Positions 37,201 to 45,312 of a stretch of 64,000 nt of DNA are shown in pieces. The stretch is from DASRHT01 sp035293765 (GTDB lineage: Bacteria > Chloroflexota > Ktedonobacteria > Ktedonobacterales > Ktedonobacteraceae). Position 1 is the first letter of the stretch, and the number at the start of each line of letters is the position of its first letter. Made by a program: the position numbers and the translations under genes. The notes below the pieces were generated by a model. That model ran no database searches, had not been told where the DNA came from, and saw only the letters and a list, made by a program, of their open reading frames with translations. The DNA lies in contig DATGMF010000027.1 of NCBI GenBank assembly GCA_035293765.1, positions 1 to 64,000 on the forward strand, given 5' to 3'.

Positions 37201-38114
37201 TCCTGGGCGAAGTCAGCCGTGGCTACGCAGCCTACTATGAAGCCCTCGGACATTTTGAGCTGGCACTTACCAGCTTCCGCAATTTGCATGACAAGAACGG
37301 GTGCGCCTCAATCCTGCGCGACCGGGGAACGGTCTATGAAGCCCTGGGCCAGTATACAAAGGCGCTCAACGACTACGAAGAGGCGCTGCGCCTGTTCAAT
37401 GAACTGGGGCTGCGCTCAGGGCAGGGCTGGGTGATGGCCGATAAGTGCGTCGTCTATACCGGCCTGGGCAGGCTCGATCAAGCCGAAGAACTCTGCCTTG
37501 AGGCCATTGCCATCTTTCGCGAGCAAGGCATCCGGCGGGGCGAGGCATGGGCGCTACGCGCAATGGGCGACATTATGCGGGAGCGCCGCGATTTCGTTCA
37601 CGGGCGCGCCCATTACGAAGAGTCGCTGGCGCTATTTCGCACGCTGGGAGATCGGGTAGATGAGGCGCGCGTGCTCAACTCGCTGGGCGCTGTCGCTTTT
37701 GATGAAGGCGAGTACCTGGGCGCAAAAGGCTTGTTTGAGCAGGCGCAGGCGATTGCGCACGAGCAGGGAGCCAGGCAGATCGATGGTCGTGCCCTGCGTG
37801 GTCTGGGTGATATTGCCCGCGCTTTTAGCCGCTACGCTGATGCCGAACAATATTATTACGAAGCCGCGACCATCGCCACCGAACTGGACACGCCCGCCGA
37901 ACATTGCGCCGTGCTGCGTCGCCAGGGATTGCTTGCCTGTGAGCAGGGCAGGTATCAAATCTCGCTCGAACTCTGGGTTCACGCGCTTGCCCTCGACCAG
38001 CGCCTGGGTCATCCCGCGCGCACCTATCTCCAGGAAAGGGTCAACGCGCTCGTGAAAGAGCAGCGCCTCGAAGAGCGCTACGAAGAGTATCGCGTACGCT
38101 ATGGTTTAGCCTGA
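34212..38114 (+). CDS. CHAT protease - STAND NTPase - TPR protein
   Basis: A 1300-residue multidomain protein. Residues about 100-410 form a CHAT (caspase-like) protease with the catalytic dyad at His 244 (VVHFDGHGAYG) and Cys 317 (LAVFSACETA). Between them lies a zinc-ribbon-like insert, Cys 251, 256, 267 and 270 (CPDEEC ... CDVC). A linker leads to a STAND/NB-ARC-type NTPase: FVGRQEEL at about 442, Walker A GSAGIGKS at 485-492, Walker B LLLLD at 566-570 and ATSRS. Winged-helix-like sequence follows, then roughly ten tetratricopeptide repeats from about 900 to the end. This is the layout of a ligand-gated effector: TPRs sense, the NTPase oligomerises, the protease cleaves. It stands alone after obgE; no partner substrate is apparent. 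Confidence 0.9.
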   Translation: MGETLNLLFRSRENSTFELQVKESWSGRTVSGNFVPPYTTRQLNALLKKLNTLDSGDQELREIGHRLFLALCGSEIPGASRREFSEQSVQAVLRGVIQRTLKRRGTVALTFSFGPGSDEFVRYPWELLHNGDHFLLGSGIFTLSRALLRPEIPVGCELPIHPPFRVLYIGASPVDCAPLETEQSFAALERAFASLIDTGQVFLDRLEPPTFDQLVRYFSSYGGAGMLDDSDTSIPCYVVHFDGHGAYGRLCPDEECETVNDADARKCDVCGMSLSRTKPQTYLCFCDDEGRNRFIDTQSLRGLFLSSDVRLAVFSACETATVASDDMRHHRRRPAVDATLATALITAQIPAVVAMPFSLQDELSPTFMFHFYEALADGRTLEEALARARQALLPMQQKSWFIPVLYRHVAEGQESPVPLLVGEDEPEEHDHPLAHLGASTSFVGRQEELQDLGNLLTAAATGELPSDVRNHLRLRMGTHHIALTGSAGIGKSALAFEAVRRNREKFPGGIIGISLQDGKSFGDALIEIVHHLHIPTRVSPTMDVSHRARLVLGTLRSLAGRDLSCLLLLDSFEEVKDRAELETWLHFLCSVPPEVVVLATSRSNPETMMVVEGTQCRWYEYRVGKMTDADLLTLFKELAEASGLDRRIHLDDSKQQAILREICTLLDGYPLGAELIFGTARSIDGKVYTPEAATRSLEEVRDELRSTPLAGILAVLEVSYRRLTPSARLLLSYLAAFKLPFSREQIIMLVAPETLATANQPVRLAPEQDTLPAHAGQEAAVAIPAELVENWRAARDELVQASFIQFDGRVYTIHPQVRYFAMAHLPMQERRRVHRVVAAYYCSLPQPGPDEWFVAFEHLESAGEPQDLQEAVRVAVRASWALDGRGRATELQTILRRAGVHASRLNDKTGEGQIECCLGAILRQLGQYTDAEACLRSSLAFHRQQNDREEAGWALYELAMLFREEGNFQQAGVYAQEALTLFREVGDETGEAWMQMVLGEVSRGYAAYYEALGHFELALTSFRNLHDKNGCASILRDRGTVYEALGQYTKALNDYEEALRLFNELGLRSGQGWVMADKCVVYTGLGRLDQAEELCLEAIAIFREQGIRRGEAWALRAMGDIMRERRDFVHGRAHYEESLALFRTLGDRVDEARVLNSLGAVAFDEGEYLGAKGLFEQAQAIAHEQGARQIDGRALRGLGDIARAFSRYADAEQYYYEAATIATELDTPAEHCAVLRRQGLLACEQGRYQISLELWVHALALDQRLGHPARTYLQERVNALVKEQRLEERYEEYRVRYGLA

Positions 38115-38160
38115 CTTCCTATAGCCAAATTCTATGCAGATGCAGATGAACAAAGCCCAG

Positions 38161-38297
38161 CAGGGCAAGCGCAAGGCATTGCCCCTAGCCAGACGTCCTA
38201 CCGTTCGCCCATCACCCTCTATGCCCTGTGGCGGTGCCTGCGATGGTGGATAATAGCAGGATCGGATAGGTAGGGGCAATGCCTTGCGCTTGCCCTG
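38161..38297. repeat. Dispersed TIR element, intact copy A (137 bp)
   Basis: Perfect 27-base terminal inverted repeats at 38161-38187 and 38271-38297 surround an 83-base core that closely matches the core of the copy at 63596-63731. There is no coding capacity, as expected for a MITE-like or REP-like element. Confidence 0.85.
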
Positions 38298-38337
38298 TGG
38301 CGGTGTCCGCCATCCCTCCCCTTTGAATGATCAGCTT

Positions 38338-40005
38338 TTACCACTCTCTAGCCGGTAGCGGCACCTCGATCAGGGTTGGGCCTGCGTGGTCGATGGCCGT
38401 GCGGATCGCGTCCCGTAGCGCCGCCGGCCCTTCCGCACGCGTCGCTTGCATATGGAAGCCCTGAGCCACCGTCACATAGTCGGGCGCGAGCAGGTCGGTG
38501 GCGATGTAGCGGCTCCCGAAGCGGCGATGCTGGTCGCTTTTGACGGCGGTGTAGGTGGCGTCGTTGAAAATCACGGTGATGACCGGCAATTTCTCCTGCG
38601 CCGCCGTTGCCAGCTCACCTACGTTGAGCAGGAAGCCGCCATCGCCGCACAGCGCCACGACTGGTTTATCCGGGGCTGCCGCCTGAGCGCCAATCGCCAG
38701 GGGCAGGCCGCAGCCAATGGCGCATAATTCGGAGGGGTGGATCAGGGTGCGCGGCTCGTAGACCGGTAAATATTGCGCGCTGGCGTATCCCAGCATCGTC
38801 ATATCTGTGACGATGATGCTATCGCGCGGCAGCCCCTCGCGTACACCGTCGAGCAGAGATAAAGCTTCGCCATAGCTGCGTCGCACACGGTTGCGTATGG
38901 CCTCCTTCACCCGGGCTACTTCGTCTAGCCGTGAAGCGGCGGGACGATGGTCGTGTAGCGCCTCTAAGAGGGCTTCGAGCGCGAGGCGAGCGTCGGCGGC
39001 GATCCCCACCGAGGCGGGATAGTTGTGCCCAATCTCAGCAGGATCGATATCAATATGGATCAGTTGCGCGGGCAGGGGAAGGCTGCCGCCGCTGACTTTG
39101 ACCGTGCGCATTTTGCCGCTCTCCAGAACGGAGGTGTTCGTGCGCTGTGCCCCCAGCTTGCTGCCGACCACCAGGGCCACATCGACATTTCCGACCAGGG
39201 CCTGCAATTCGTTGGGATTGTATCCCCTGGATGTGATGACTAGCGGGTTGTCCGTAGGCAGTACATCGTGGCTTTTGCCACCAAGCAGCACAGGAGCCTG
39301 GAGAAGTTCTGCCAGTCGCGCCAGTTGTTGATTTGCCTGCGCAAAGGTTACGCCATTGCCCGCAATGATCAGCGGACGCCGGGCCTCCCTTAGCAGGTGT
39401 GCCGCAGCCAAAATATCGTCTTGCGAGGGATGCGGTAGTGCATCAGCGTTTGTGGTTGGCACAGGAATCTCTACCTCTGCCTCAGTGCTCAGCAGGTCGA
39501 GCGGGATCTCCAGGTAAGCGCCACGCGGACGGTCTGTGTACATGACCCGAAAGGCATCTTGCAAAGCTGCCGGAATTTCCTCAACCGACTCAACCGCTCG
39601 CGTCCATCCAGCCAGCGCCTCCATTGCGCCCAGTTGATTTTTCAACCCGTGCAGCTCGCCGCGGAAGTGACCCTTTGAGGCCCGTGGCAGGCTGGTGCTT
39701 ATCACCAGCAAGGGAATAGAGTCGGCATAGGCGTCGGCGACGGGCGTGGTGATGTTGGTGACGCCCGGCCCTGTGATGGTGCAGGCAACGCCGGGCCTGC
39801 CCGTTATGCGCGCGTAGCCATCGGCCATAAAGCCGGCCCCCTGCTCATGGCGGGCCAGGATATGGCGCAGTCCCTTTTCCTCTCGCATGGCGTCGTAAAG
39901 TGGCAGGGTATGCACTCCTGGGATGCCAAAGATCGTATCAACGTTGTACGCTCGTAACGTGGCGATGGTCGCTTGCGCGCCGCTCAACTTCTGTCTGTTC
40001 TTCAC
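38338..40005 (-). CDS. Thiamine diphosphate enzyme, acetolactate synthase-like
   Basis: A 555-residue member of the ThDP-dependent pyruvate oxidase/acetolactate synthase/decarboxylase family. Catalytic glutamate region: HILARHEQGAGFMADGYAR. Middle domain: PLIIAGNGVTFAQAN. ThDP motif: CGDGGFLLNVGELATAAQEK through VIFNDATY. It could be a biosynthetic AHAS, but no regulatory subunit or branched-chain genes are near, so a catabolic 2-oxoacid decarboxylase is equally possible. The start is GTG at 40005 with GAGAGG seven bases upstream. The frame is open to 40230, but that would overlap the divergent glucosidase start and lacks homology, so I reject the longer form. Confidence 0.88.
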   Translation of the reverse strand: MKNRQKLSGAQATIATLRAYNVDTIFGIPGVHTLPLYDAMREEKGLRHILARHEQGAGFMADGYARITGRPGVACTITGPGVTNITTPVADAYADSIPLLVISTSLPRASKGHFRGELHGLKNQLGAMEALAGWTRAVESVEEIPAALQDAFRVMYTDRPRGAYLEIPLDLLSTEAEVEIPVPTTNADALPHPSQDDILAAAHLLREARRPLIIAGNGVTFAQANQQLARLAELLQAPVLLGGKSHDVLPTDNPLVITSRGYNPNELQALVGNVDVALVVGSKLGAQRTNTSVLESGKMRTVKVSGGSLPLPAQLIHIDIDPAEIGHNYPASVGIAADARLALEALLEALHDHRPAASRLDEVARVKEAIRNRVRRSYGEALSLLDGVREGLPRDSIIVTDMTMLGYASAQYLPVYEPRTLIHPSELCAIGCGLPLAIGAQAAAPDKPVVALCGDGGFLLNVGELATAAQEKLPVITVIFNDATYTAVKSDQHRRFGSRYIATDLLAPDYVTVAQGFHMQATRAEGPAALRDAIRTAIDHAGPTLIEVPLPAREW

Positions 40006-40142
40006 AATGCGTCCTCTCTGATGCTGGTAAAAACCCGGAACATGCTTGCGTCCTCTAAGATTGGCTGCTATAAAATGAGATACATTGTTGGTAAAAATTA
40101 TATCATGTGTTGAGCTTACATTGCTTTTTAAGGGGTACGCTG

Positions 40143-42635
40143 ATGAACTCTTCCTCTGTTCCTGCGTTGATCGAAAAATTGCTTGGTCAGATGACCTTGC
40201 AGGAAAAAGTCTCGCTGCTCGCGGGCACAAATGTGTGGTACACCGTTCCTATTGAGCGATTAGGGATTCCCTCCCTGAAGATGACGGACGGCCCCAATGG
40301 AGCCAGGGGTGCAGGCAGCTTCACCGGCGGCACGAAGACTACCGCCTTTCCGGCGGAGATTTCGCTGGCCTCAACCTGGAATACCGAGTTGGTGGAACGG
40401 ATCGGGCAGGCGCTGGCTGACGAGACCAGAATGAAGGGGGCGCAGGTGCTGCTTGGTCCTACCGTCAATATTCAGCGTTCGCCGCTGGGTGGGCGCAACT
40501 TCGAATGCTTCTCCGAAGATCCCTATCTCTCCGCGTGCCTGGCTGTGGCCTACATTACAGGATTGCAGCGGGAAGGCGTGGGAGCCTCGATCAAGCACTA
40601 TGTTTGTAACGACCAGGAGTTCGAACGCTTCAGTATCAGTTCTGAGGTGCGCGAACGGGCACTGCGCGAAATCTATCTGTTGCCCTTCGAAGCTGCTGTG
40701 CGCGAGGCCCGGCCCTGGACCGTCATGGCCTCCTACAACCTGGTCAACGGCGTAGCGGCCTCGGAAAGCCCGTATTTGCTGACCGAGATTCTGCGCGACG
40801 AGTGGGGCTTTGATGGGGTGGTAGTCTCGGACTGGTTTGAATCGGTCAAAAGCACTGCTGTATCCGTCAATGCGGGGCTTGACCTGGAGATGCCTGTTCC
40901 ACGCTGGCGGGGCAAGAAGCTGCTCGCAGCCGTTGAGCAGGGGGAAGTTCAGGAAGCGACGCTTGATACAAGCGTGCGTCGCCTGCTGCTGCTGCTGGCA
41001 AAAGCGGGCCTCTTTGAGCATCCACAGTCGCAAGAGGAGCAGGCCATTGATCTGCCGGAGCGCCGTGCCCTCGTGCGTGAGGCGGCTGCCGAGGGCATTG
41101 TCCTGCTCAAAAATGATCATCAGGTACTACCACTGCAACGCGAGCAACTCACGTCGATAGCGATAATTGGCCCCAATGCCAAAGTGGCGCACACTACGGG
41201 CGGCGGCAGCGCCCAGGTCAACGCGCATTACGCGGTAACTCCTTTTGCAGGTATTCTGGCGAAAGTTGGGGAGCAGATGCGCATCAGCTACGAACAGGGC
41301 TGCACTAATTACCGCTTGTTACCCCTACTCGATACGGGTCTGCTACTGGCAGGCACGCGGGGGAGCGAGCATGGATTAGCCATCGAGTATTTCAATAACG
41401 GTGATCTCAGCGATACATCAGTCTACCAGGAGACGCAATCGACAGCCAATCTTATGTGGCTCAATCTGCCCGCAGGGGTGAATCCGCGGCAGTTCTCTGC
41501 TCGTCTGAGTGCTCGCTTCACGCCGCAAGAAACAGGACACTATACCTTCTCGCTGGTCAGCGCGGGCCTCAGTCGCCTGCTGCTTGATGGACGCGAGATT
41601 ATCGACAATTGGACGCAGCAAACGTACGGGAGAGAATACTTTGGTTACGGCAGCACGGAGGTCCAGGCCGTGGTTTCCCTGGAGGCCGGACATCAGTACC
41701 AGCTCACGCTCGAATTTGCCACATCTGAAGCATCACAACTGGCTGCCGTGCGTCTGGGACTTTTGCCGCCGCTCCCTGCTGATGCCATCGAGCGTGCGGC
41801 CCGATTAGCGGCGGCCTCAGATGTCGCTATTGTCTGCGTAGGTTTTGGCGGTGAGTGGCAGAGCGAAGGGTTTGACCGGCCAGATATGGAGCTCCCTGGA
41901 CAACAGCACGCGCTGGTCGAGCAGGTGGCAGCGGCTAACCCGCGCACAATTGTCGTGCTCAACACCGGTTCTCCCATCACTATGCCCTGGCTGGATCAGG
42001 TGGCAGCGGTTGTCCAGGCATGGTATCCTGGTCAGGAATGTGGCAACGCCATTGCCGATGTGCTCTTTGGGGATGTCGTGCCCTCCGGGAAGTTGCCCCA
42101 GACCTTCCCTGTGCGCGTGGAGGATAACCCTGCCTATCTCAACTTTCCGGGTGAGAACGGTAAGGTCTACTATGGGGAAGGGCTGTTCGTCGGCTATCGC
42201 TACTACGACAAAAAACAGGTTGCGCCGCTTTTTCCCTTCGGCTTTGGCCTCTCCTACACCACCTTCGGCTATAGTGCTCTACGACTGAGCGCCCAGGAAA
42301 TTGGACCGGACGACACGTTACAGGTTTCGGTCGATGTGACCAACATGGGGCCGCGCGCCGGTAAAGAGGTGGTGCAGTTGTATGTGCGGGATCGGCAGGC
42401 GCGGTTGCAGCGCCCCGAAAAAGAATTGAAAGCCTTCGCGAAAGTACATCTTGAACCTGGCGAATGCAAGACAGTTACGCTCTCTATCGGGCGTTCCGCT
42501 CTGGCCTATTACGATGACAGCCTGCATCAATGGGTCGCCGAAGCCGGTGAATTCGACGTGCTGGTCGGCGCATCGTCCCGCGATATTCGCGCGTTGGCAA
42601 CATTTACGCTGAAGAACTCAAGTAGCTGGCTTTGA
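40143..42635 (+). CDS. Family 3 beta-glucosidase with PA14 insert
   Basis: An 830-residue GH3 enzyme. The N-terminal barrel holds KMTDGPNGARG, GPTVNIQRSPLGGRNFECFS, the KHYVCNDQEFERF pair, and the nucleophile in GVVVSDWFES. The second domain (about 320 on) includes GIVLLKN and AIIGPNA, is interrupted by a PA14-like carbohydrate-binding module (about 400-540, HYTFSLVSAGLSRLLLDGRE), and resumes with VGFGGEWQSEGFDRPDMELP. A fibronectin III-like domain closes the protein. No signal peptide is seen, so it probably acts on imported sugars. AAGGGG lies 8 bases before the ATG at 40143. Confidence 0.93.
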   Translation: MNSSSVPALIEKLLGQMTLQEKVSLLAGTNVWYTVPIERLGIPSLKMTDGPNGARGAGSFTGGTKTTAFPAEISLASTWNTELVERIGQALADETRMKGAQVLLGPTVNIQRSPLGGRNFECFSEDPYLSACLAVAYITGLQREGVGASIKHYVCNDQEFERFSISSEVRERALREIYLLPFEAAVREARPWTVMASYNLVNGVAASESPYLLTEILRDEWGFDGVVVSDWFESVKSTAVSVNAGLDLEMPVPRWRGKKLLAAVEQGEVQEATLDTSVRRLLLLLAKAGLFEHPQSQEEQAIDLPERRALVREAAAEGIVLLKNDHQVLPLQREQLTSIAIIGPNAKVAHTTGGGSAQVNAHYAVTPFAGILAKVGEQMRISYEQGCTNYRLLPLLDTGLLLAGTRGSEHGLAIEYFNNGDLSDTSVYQETQSTANLMWLNLPAGVNPRQFSARLSARFTPQETGHYTFSLVSAGLSRLLLDGREIIDNWTQQTYGREYFGYGSTEVQAVVSLEAGHQYQLTLEFATSEASQLAAVRLGLLPPLPADAIERAARLAAASDVAIVCVGFGGEWQSEGFDRPDMELPGQQHALVEQVAAANPRTIVVLNTGSPITMPWLDQVAAVVQAWYPGQECGNAIADVLFGDVVPSGKLPQTFPVRVEDNPAYLNFPGENGKVYYGEGLFVGYRYYDKKQVAPLFPFGFGLSYTTFGYSALRLSAQEIGPDDTLQVSVDVTNMGPRAGKEVVQLYVRDRQARLQRPEKELKAFAKVHLEPGECKTVTLSIGRSALAYYDDSLHQWVAEAGEFDVLVGASSRDIRALATFTLKNSSSWL

Positions 42636-42717
42636 CCGCTCTCACGATGTGCAAAGGGCCTCACAGCAGCGCACTCAAAGATTGAGCTTTTCATTTAGCT
42701 TGCGAGACAGAGATGGC

Positions 42718-42753
42718 GCGCCGAGTCCGCGCCCCTTCGGGCGGACTCGGCGC
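42718..42753. terminator. Strong GC-rich hairpin between convergent genes
   Basis: Exact 13-base arms (42718-42730 and 42741-42753) enclose a 10-base loop between the convergent glucosidase and membrane protein genes. T-runs are absent, but the position suits a bidirectional terminator. Confidence 0.6.
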
Positions 42754-42768
42754 AAGCCAGGAGAGTTC

Positions 42769-43527
42769 CTACGCCTCCTTAGCCAACCTTCCCCATCTCC
42801 ACGGCCTGGCTGCAAGCCCCGCCAGCAGAGCAGCCCCCATGCCCACAAGGAACGGACCCACGCCAATGTCGTTCGTCTGACCCCACGCGAACAGCGATGT
42901 CGCCGCAGGGAACAGGAGCACCGCAGCGATGATGCCGAGCAGCAGTGCTCCAAGGTTGGTGCCTAGCCGTAGCCCACGTCCGACAGGAAAGCGGGGACCG
43001 AGCCTGCTGCTCCAGTCAGAAGCGATGCTCCGGGGGACCTCCTGGAGGTGCGCTAGGCTATGGACAGCGATGAGCGGAAGCCATACCAGCGCACTGAAGA
43101 CGTGTGTCAGAAGGAATGGCTGGAGCGGGCCAGTCACGACGAGTCCGATCCCGCTGCCAACCATGACCAGGGTGGTGACGAGCAGCACCGGGCCGAGCAC
43201 TCGCAACACCAGGAGAGGCGGACCCCGATGCACGTAGGCAGGTGCTCTGGTGTAGTAGCGCAGAAACCGCCAGCCTGTTGAGCCGATCTTCACCAAGAGC
43301 GGGCCAACAAGCAGGATTCCGACAACGGTATGGGCCGGAAGCCAGATGCGTAAGAGGGCCGATGTCACTAGTTCCACGATGATCAGCACCAGGAGTACGA
43401 GGCTGACCAGAGCAGTGAGCCGCTCGTTGCCGACCACTCCCACGTACTTTTCCTCATCCTTGTGCTTCAGATGCATCGCTTGGGACGGATACTTAGGAAG
43501 TTCGTTTCCAGGTGTGCGTGCAGGCAT
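42769..43527 (-). CDS. Polytopic membrane protein, cytochrome b561-like topology
   Basis: A 252-residue protein with about six hydrophobic segments (ALVSLVLLVLIIVELVTSAL, VVGILLVGPLLVKIGSTGW, VLGPVLLVTTLVMVGSGIGL, VFSALVWLPLIAVHSLAHL and two near the end). Histidines lie in or near helices (PAHTVVG, LTHVFSA, VHSLAHLQ), which resembles di-haem cytochrome b-like membrane anchors, but haem binding is not proven. AAGGAAACG precedes the ATG. It is 18 bases downstream of the ABC permease stop, so it is the third gene of that operon. Function unknown. Confidence 0.7.
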   Translation of the reverse strand: MPARTPGNELPKYPSQAMHLKHKDEEKYVGVVGNERLTALVSLVLLVLIIVELVTSALLRIWLPAHTVVGILLVGPLLVKIGSTGWRFLRYYTRAPAYVHRGPPLLVLRVLGPVLLVTTLVMVGSGIGLVVTGPLQPFLLTHVFSALVWLPLIAVHSLAHLQEVPRSIASDWSSRLGPRFPVGRGLRLGTNLGALLLGIIAAVLLFPAATSLFAWGQTNDIGVGPFLVGMGAALLAGLAARPWRWGRLAKEA

Positions 43528-43545
43528 GACGTTTCCTTTCCACTG

Positions 43546-44367
43546 TTAGGCGCTGATATCCTGCCGTCGGAAGGCCACGAAACTTGCCACGACAAAGGCC
43601 GTCATCCACCCCAGCGCGACCAGCAAGGCAGCGGCGTAGCCCTGGGGAGGGATGGGACCAACGTTGGTGGGAAACACCGAGCCGGGCAAAAAGTTGAAGG
43701 TGCGGATCGGAAACCACCGAGACCCCTCATTCCACACCATCGCAATGATGCCCTCCGGGACCAGGACGTAGGCCAGGGAGACTCCAACTGCGATGCCTGT
43801 TGAGCGCGTGAGGACCGCGATCAGCATGCCCAGCAGGCAGATACCAATGAGACAGAGCACCTCGTTGCTAAAGAAAGTGAGCCAGGCCCAGATCCCTGCG
43901 GACGAGGTCCAGGCAGCGGTCTGGACCCCTTGTGCGCCTGCTGTGACGAGAACGAAGATGCTACTTGCAACCAGGGTCAGCGTCATAGAACAGAGCACAA
44001 AGAGCAGCAATACCAGCATTTTGCCGACGAGCAGAGGCAGACGGCGAGGCTCGCGAACCAGCAAGTTGCGCCAGGTGCCTTGGGACCACTCAGCAGCAAG
44101 ATTCACCGTGACCATGATCAGTGAGACAACGATGATGAATGAGCGCGCCTGTCCCACCACCGTAATCAGCCCCAGCGAGGTGGGAAACGCCTGGGCGAGA
44201 GGAGTGACCTCCGATCCAGTGGCGCCAGTCGTAATTTGATGGAAGGTCAGGTAAGCAAAAAAGGCGCTGGGAACAAGCATGAGCCCCGCCCCGGCGAACA
44301 TACTCCAGCGACGACACTTGAGCAACTCACTGCGAAACGCGCGCACGATGGGAGTCAGAAAGGTCAT
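43546..44367 (-). CDS. ABC-2 type transporter permease
   Basis: A 273-residue membrane partner for the ATPase encoded just upstream, with six hydrophobic segments (for example LMLVPSAFFAYLTFHQI, SFIIVVSLIMVTVNLAAEW and LLLFVLCSMTLTLVASSIFV). The stretch LAAEWSQGTWRNLLVREPRR between helices is typical of ABC-2 bacitracin-type permeases. Its ATG overlaps the stop of the ATPase gene by 4 bases, indicating coupled translation. Substrate unknown; drug or lantibiotic export is usual for this type. Confidence 0.88.
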   Translation of the reverse strand: MTFLTPIVRAFRSELLKCRRWSMFAGAGLMLVPSAFFAYLTFHQITTGATGSEVTPLAQAFPTSLGLITVVGQARSFIIVVSLIMVTVNLAAEWSQGTWRNLLVREPRRLPLLVGKMLVLLLFVLCSMTLTLVASSIFVLVTAGAQGVQTAAWTSSAGIWAWLTFFSNEVLCLIGICLLGMLIAVLTRSTGIAVGVSLAYVLVPEGIIAMVWNEGSRWFPIRTFNFLPGSVFPTNVGPIPPQGYAAALLVALGWMTAFVVASFVAFRRQDISA

Positions 44368-45158
44368 TGGTGTTCTCCTTTCAACAGCGCCAGGAAACGC
44401 TCTTCAAAACTGGCACCTTGATGCTGGTCAAGGAAGGCGCGGGCGGGGCCGTTGTAGAGCGCCTTGCCCTGATGGAGCATGACCAACCAATCCGCGACCT
44501 GCTCCAGCTCTCCCAGCAAGTGGCTGCTAAGGAAGATGGTCTTGCCCTGCTCATGCAGACGGCGCAGCAAGTCGCGGGTCGCAATGATGCCCAGGGGATC
44601 GAGGCCATTGGCCGGTTCGTCCAGGATCAACAGGTCGGGATCGGGAAGCAGCGCCATAGCAACCCCGAGTCGCTGCTTCATGCCCGAAGAATAGCTCCCA
44701 ACCCGGTCACGCGCTCGGTCAGAAAGCCCCATCAGGTCGAGCACCTCCCGCACGCGGGCGCCAGGGTAGCCGCCAAGGCGAGCGAGCACTTCCAGATTGG
44801 CCCGCCCGGAGAGACTTGGATAGAAGGCGGGCGCTTCGATTAGTGCCCCAACACGCGGGAGATAGCCAGGCAAATTGGTCAGCGGCTGGCCCAGAATCGT
44901 CGCGCTTCCCGCGTCTGGTCGGACCAGTCCGAGTAGCAGGCGAATGGTGGTCGTTTTCCCAGCCCCATTGGGACCGATAAAACCAGCAATGGTTCCAGCC
45001 GGAACGCTAATAGTAAGTCCATCGACGGCAGTCAGCTTCCCAAAATGTTTGCTCAAGCCATGCGTCTCAATGGCGAAGGCACCCGAGGCGCTGCCTGCAG
45101 CGGAACCCGAGGCCGGTGCCAAATGGGGTGCCGGAAGTCGATCAGGAGAGAGGGACAT
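44364..45158 (-). CDS. ABC transporter ATP-binding protein (BcrA-like)
   Basis: A 264-residue ATPase. After an unusual Ala/Ser/Gly-rich lead of about 30 residues come FIGPNGAGKTTTIRLLLGL (Walker A), VGSYSSGMKQRLGVAMALL (signature), DLLILDEPANGLDP (Walker B) and IFLSSHLLGELEQ (switch histidine). The class is that of bacitracin or multidrug exporters. The ATG at 45158 is chosen because AAGGAGGTGG stands directly before it; the frame runs further to a TTG without support. It heads an operon with the ABC-2 permease and a membrane protein, and the matching TetR operator lies about 120 bases upstream. Confidence 0.92.
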   Translation of the reverse strand: MSLSPDRLPAPHLAPASGSAAGSASGAFAIETHGLSKHFGKLTAVDGLTISVPAGTIAGFIGPNGAGKTTTIRLLLGLVRPDAGSATILGQPLTNLPGYLPRVGALIEAPAFYPSLSGRANLEVLARLGGYPGARVREVLDLMGLSDRARDRVGSYSSGMKQRLGVAMALLPDPDLLILDEPANGLDPLGIIATRDLLRRLHEQGKTIFLSSHLLGELEQVADWLVMLHQGKALYNGPARAFLDQHQGASFEERFLALLKGEHQ

Positions 45159-45276
45159 AGCCACCTCCTTGCGTTGGCCTCCCATCCGGGAGGATAGAGA
45201 AACCATGTGGTCTCATGGTGCAATCATTCCTTTCTGGAAGAAGAAGCTCTCTCGACCAGATGCGTGTGCCGAAGGG

Positions 45277-45294
45277 TTACTTATCGTTTAGTAA
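45277..45294. promoter_or_regulatory. TetR operator ahead of the ABC operon
   Basis: Read on the minus strand this 18-base near-palindrome is TTACTAAACGATAAGTAA, matching the site upstream of the tetR gene (45959-45976) at 17 of 18 positions. Confidence 0.75.
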
Positions 45295-45312
45295 GTTGCC
45301 ACGAGAAACAGG

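Noticed and set aside
34212..38114. Type III-E CRISPR TPR-CHAT or gasdermin partner
   Set aside because: No cas effector, no CRISPR array and no gasdermin-like small membrane-toxin gene lie nearby; domain order also differs because of the central NTPase.
40006..40230. N-terminal extension of the ThDP enzyme
   Set aside because: No homology-like sequence, a better GTG start with GAGAGG at 40005, and it would overlap the divergent glucosidase start.
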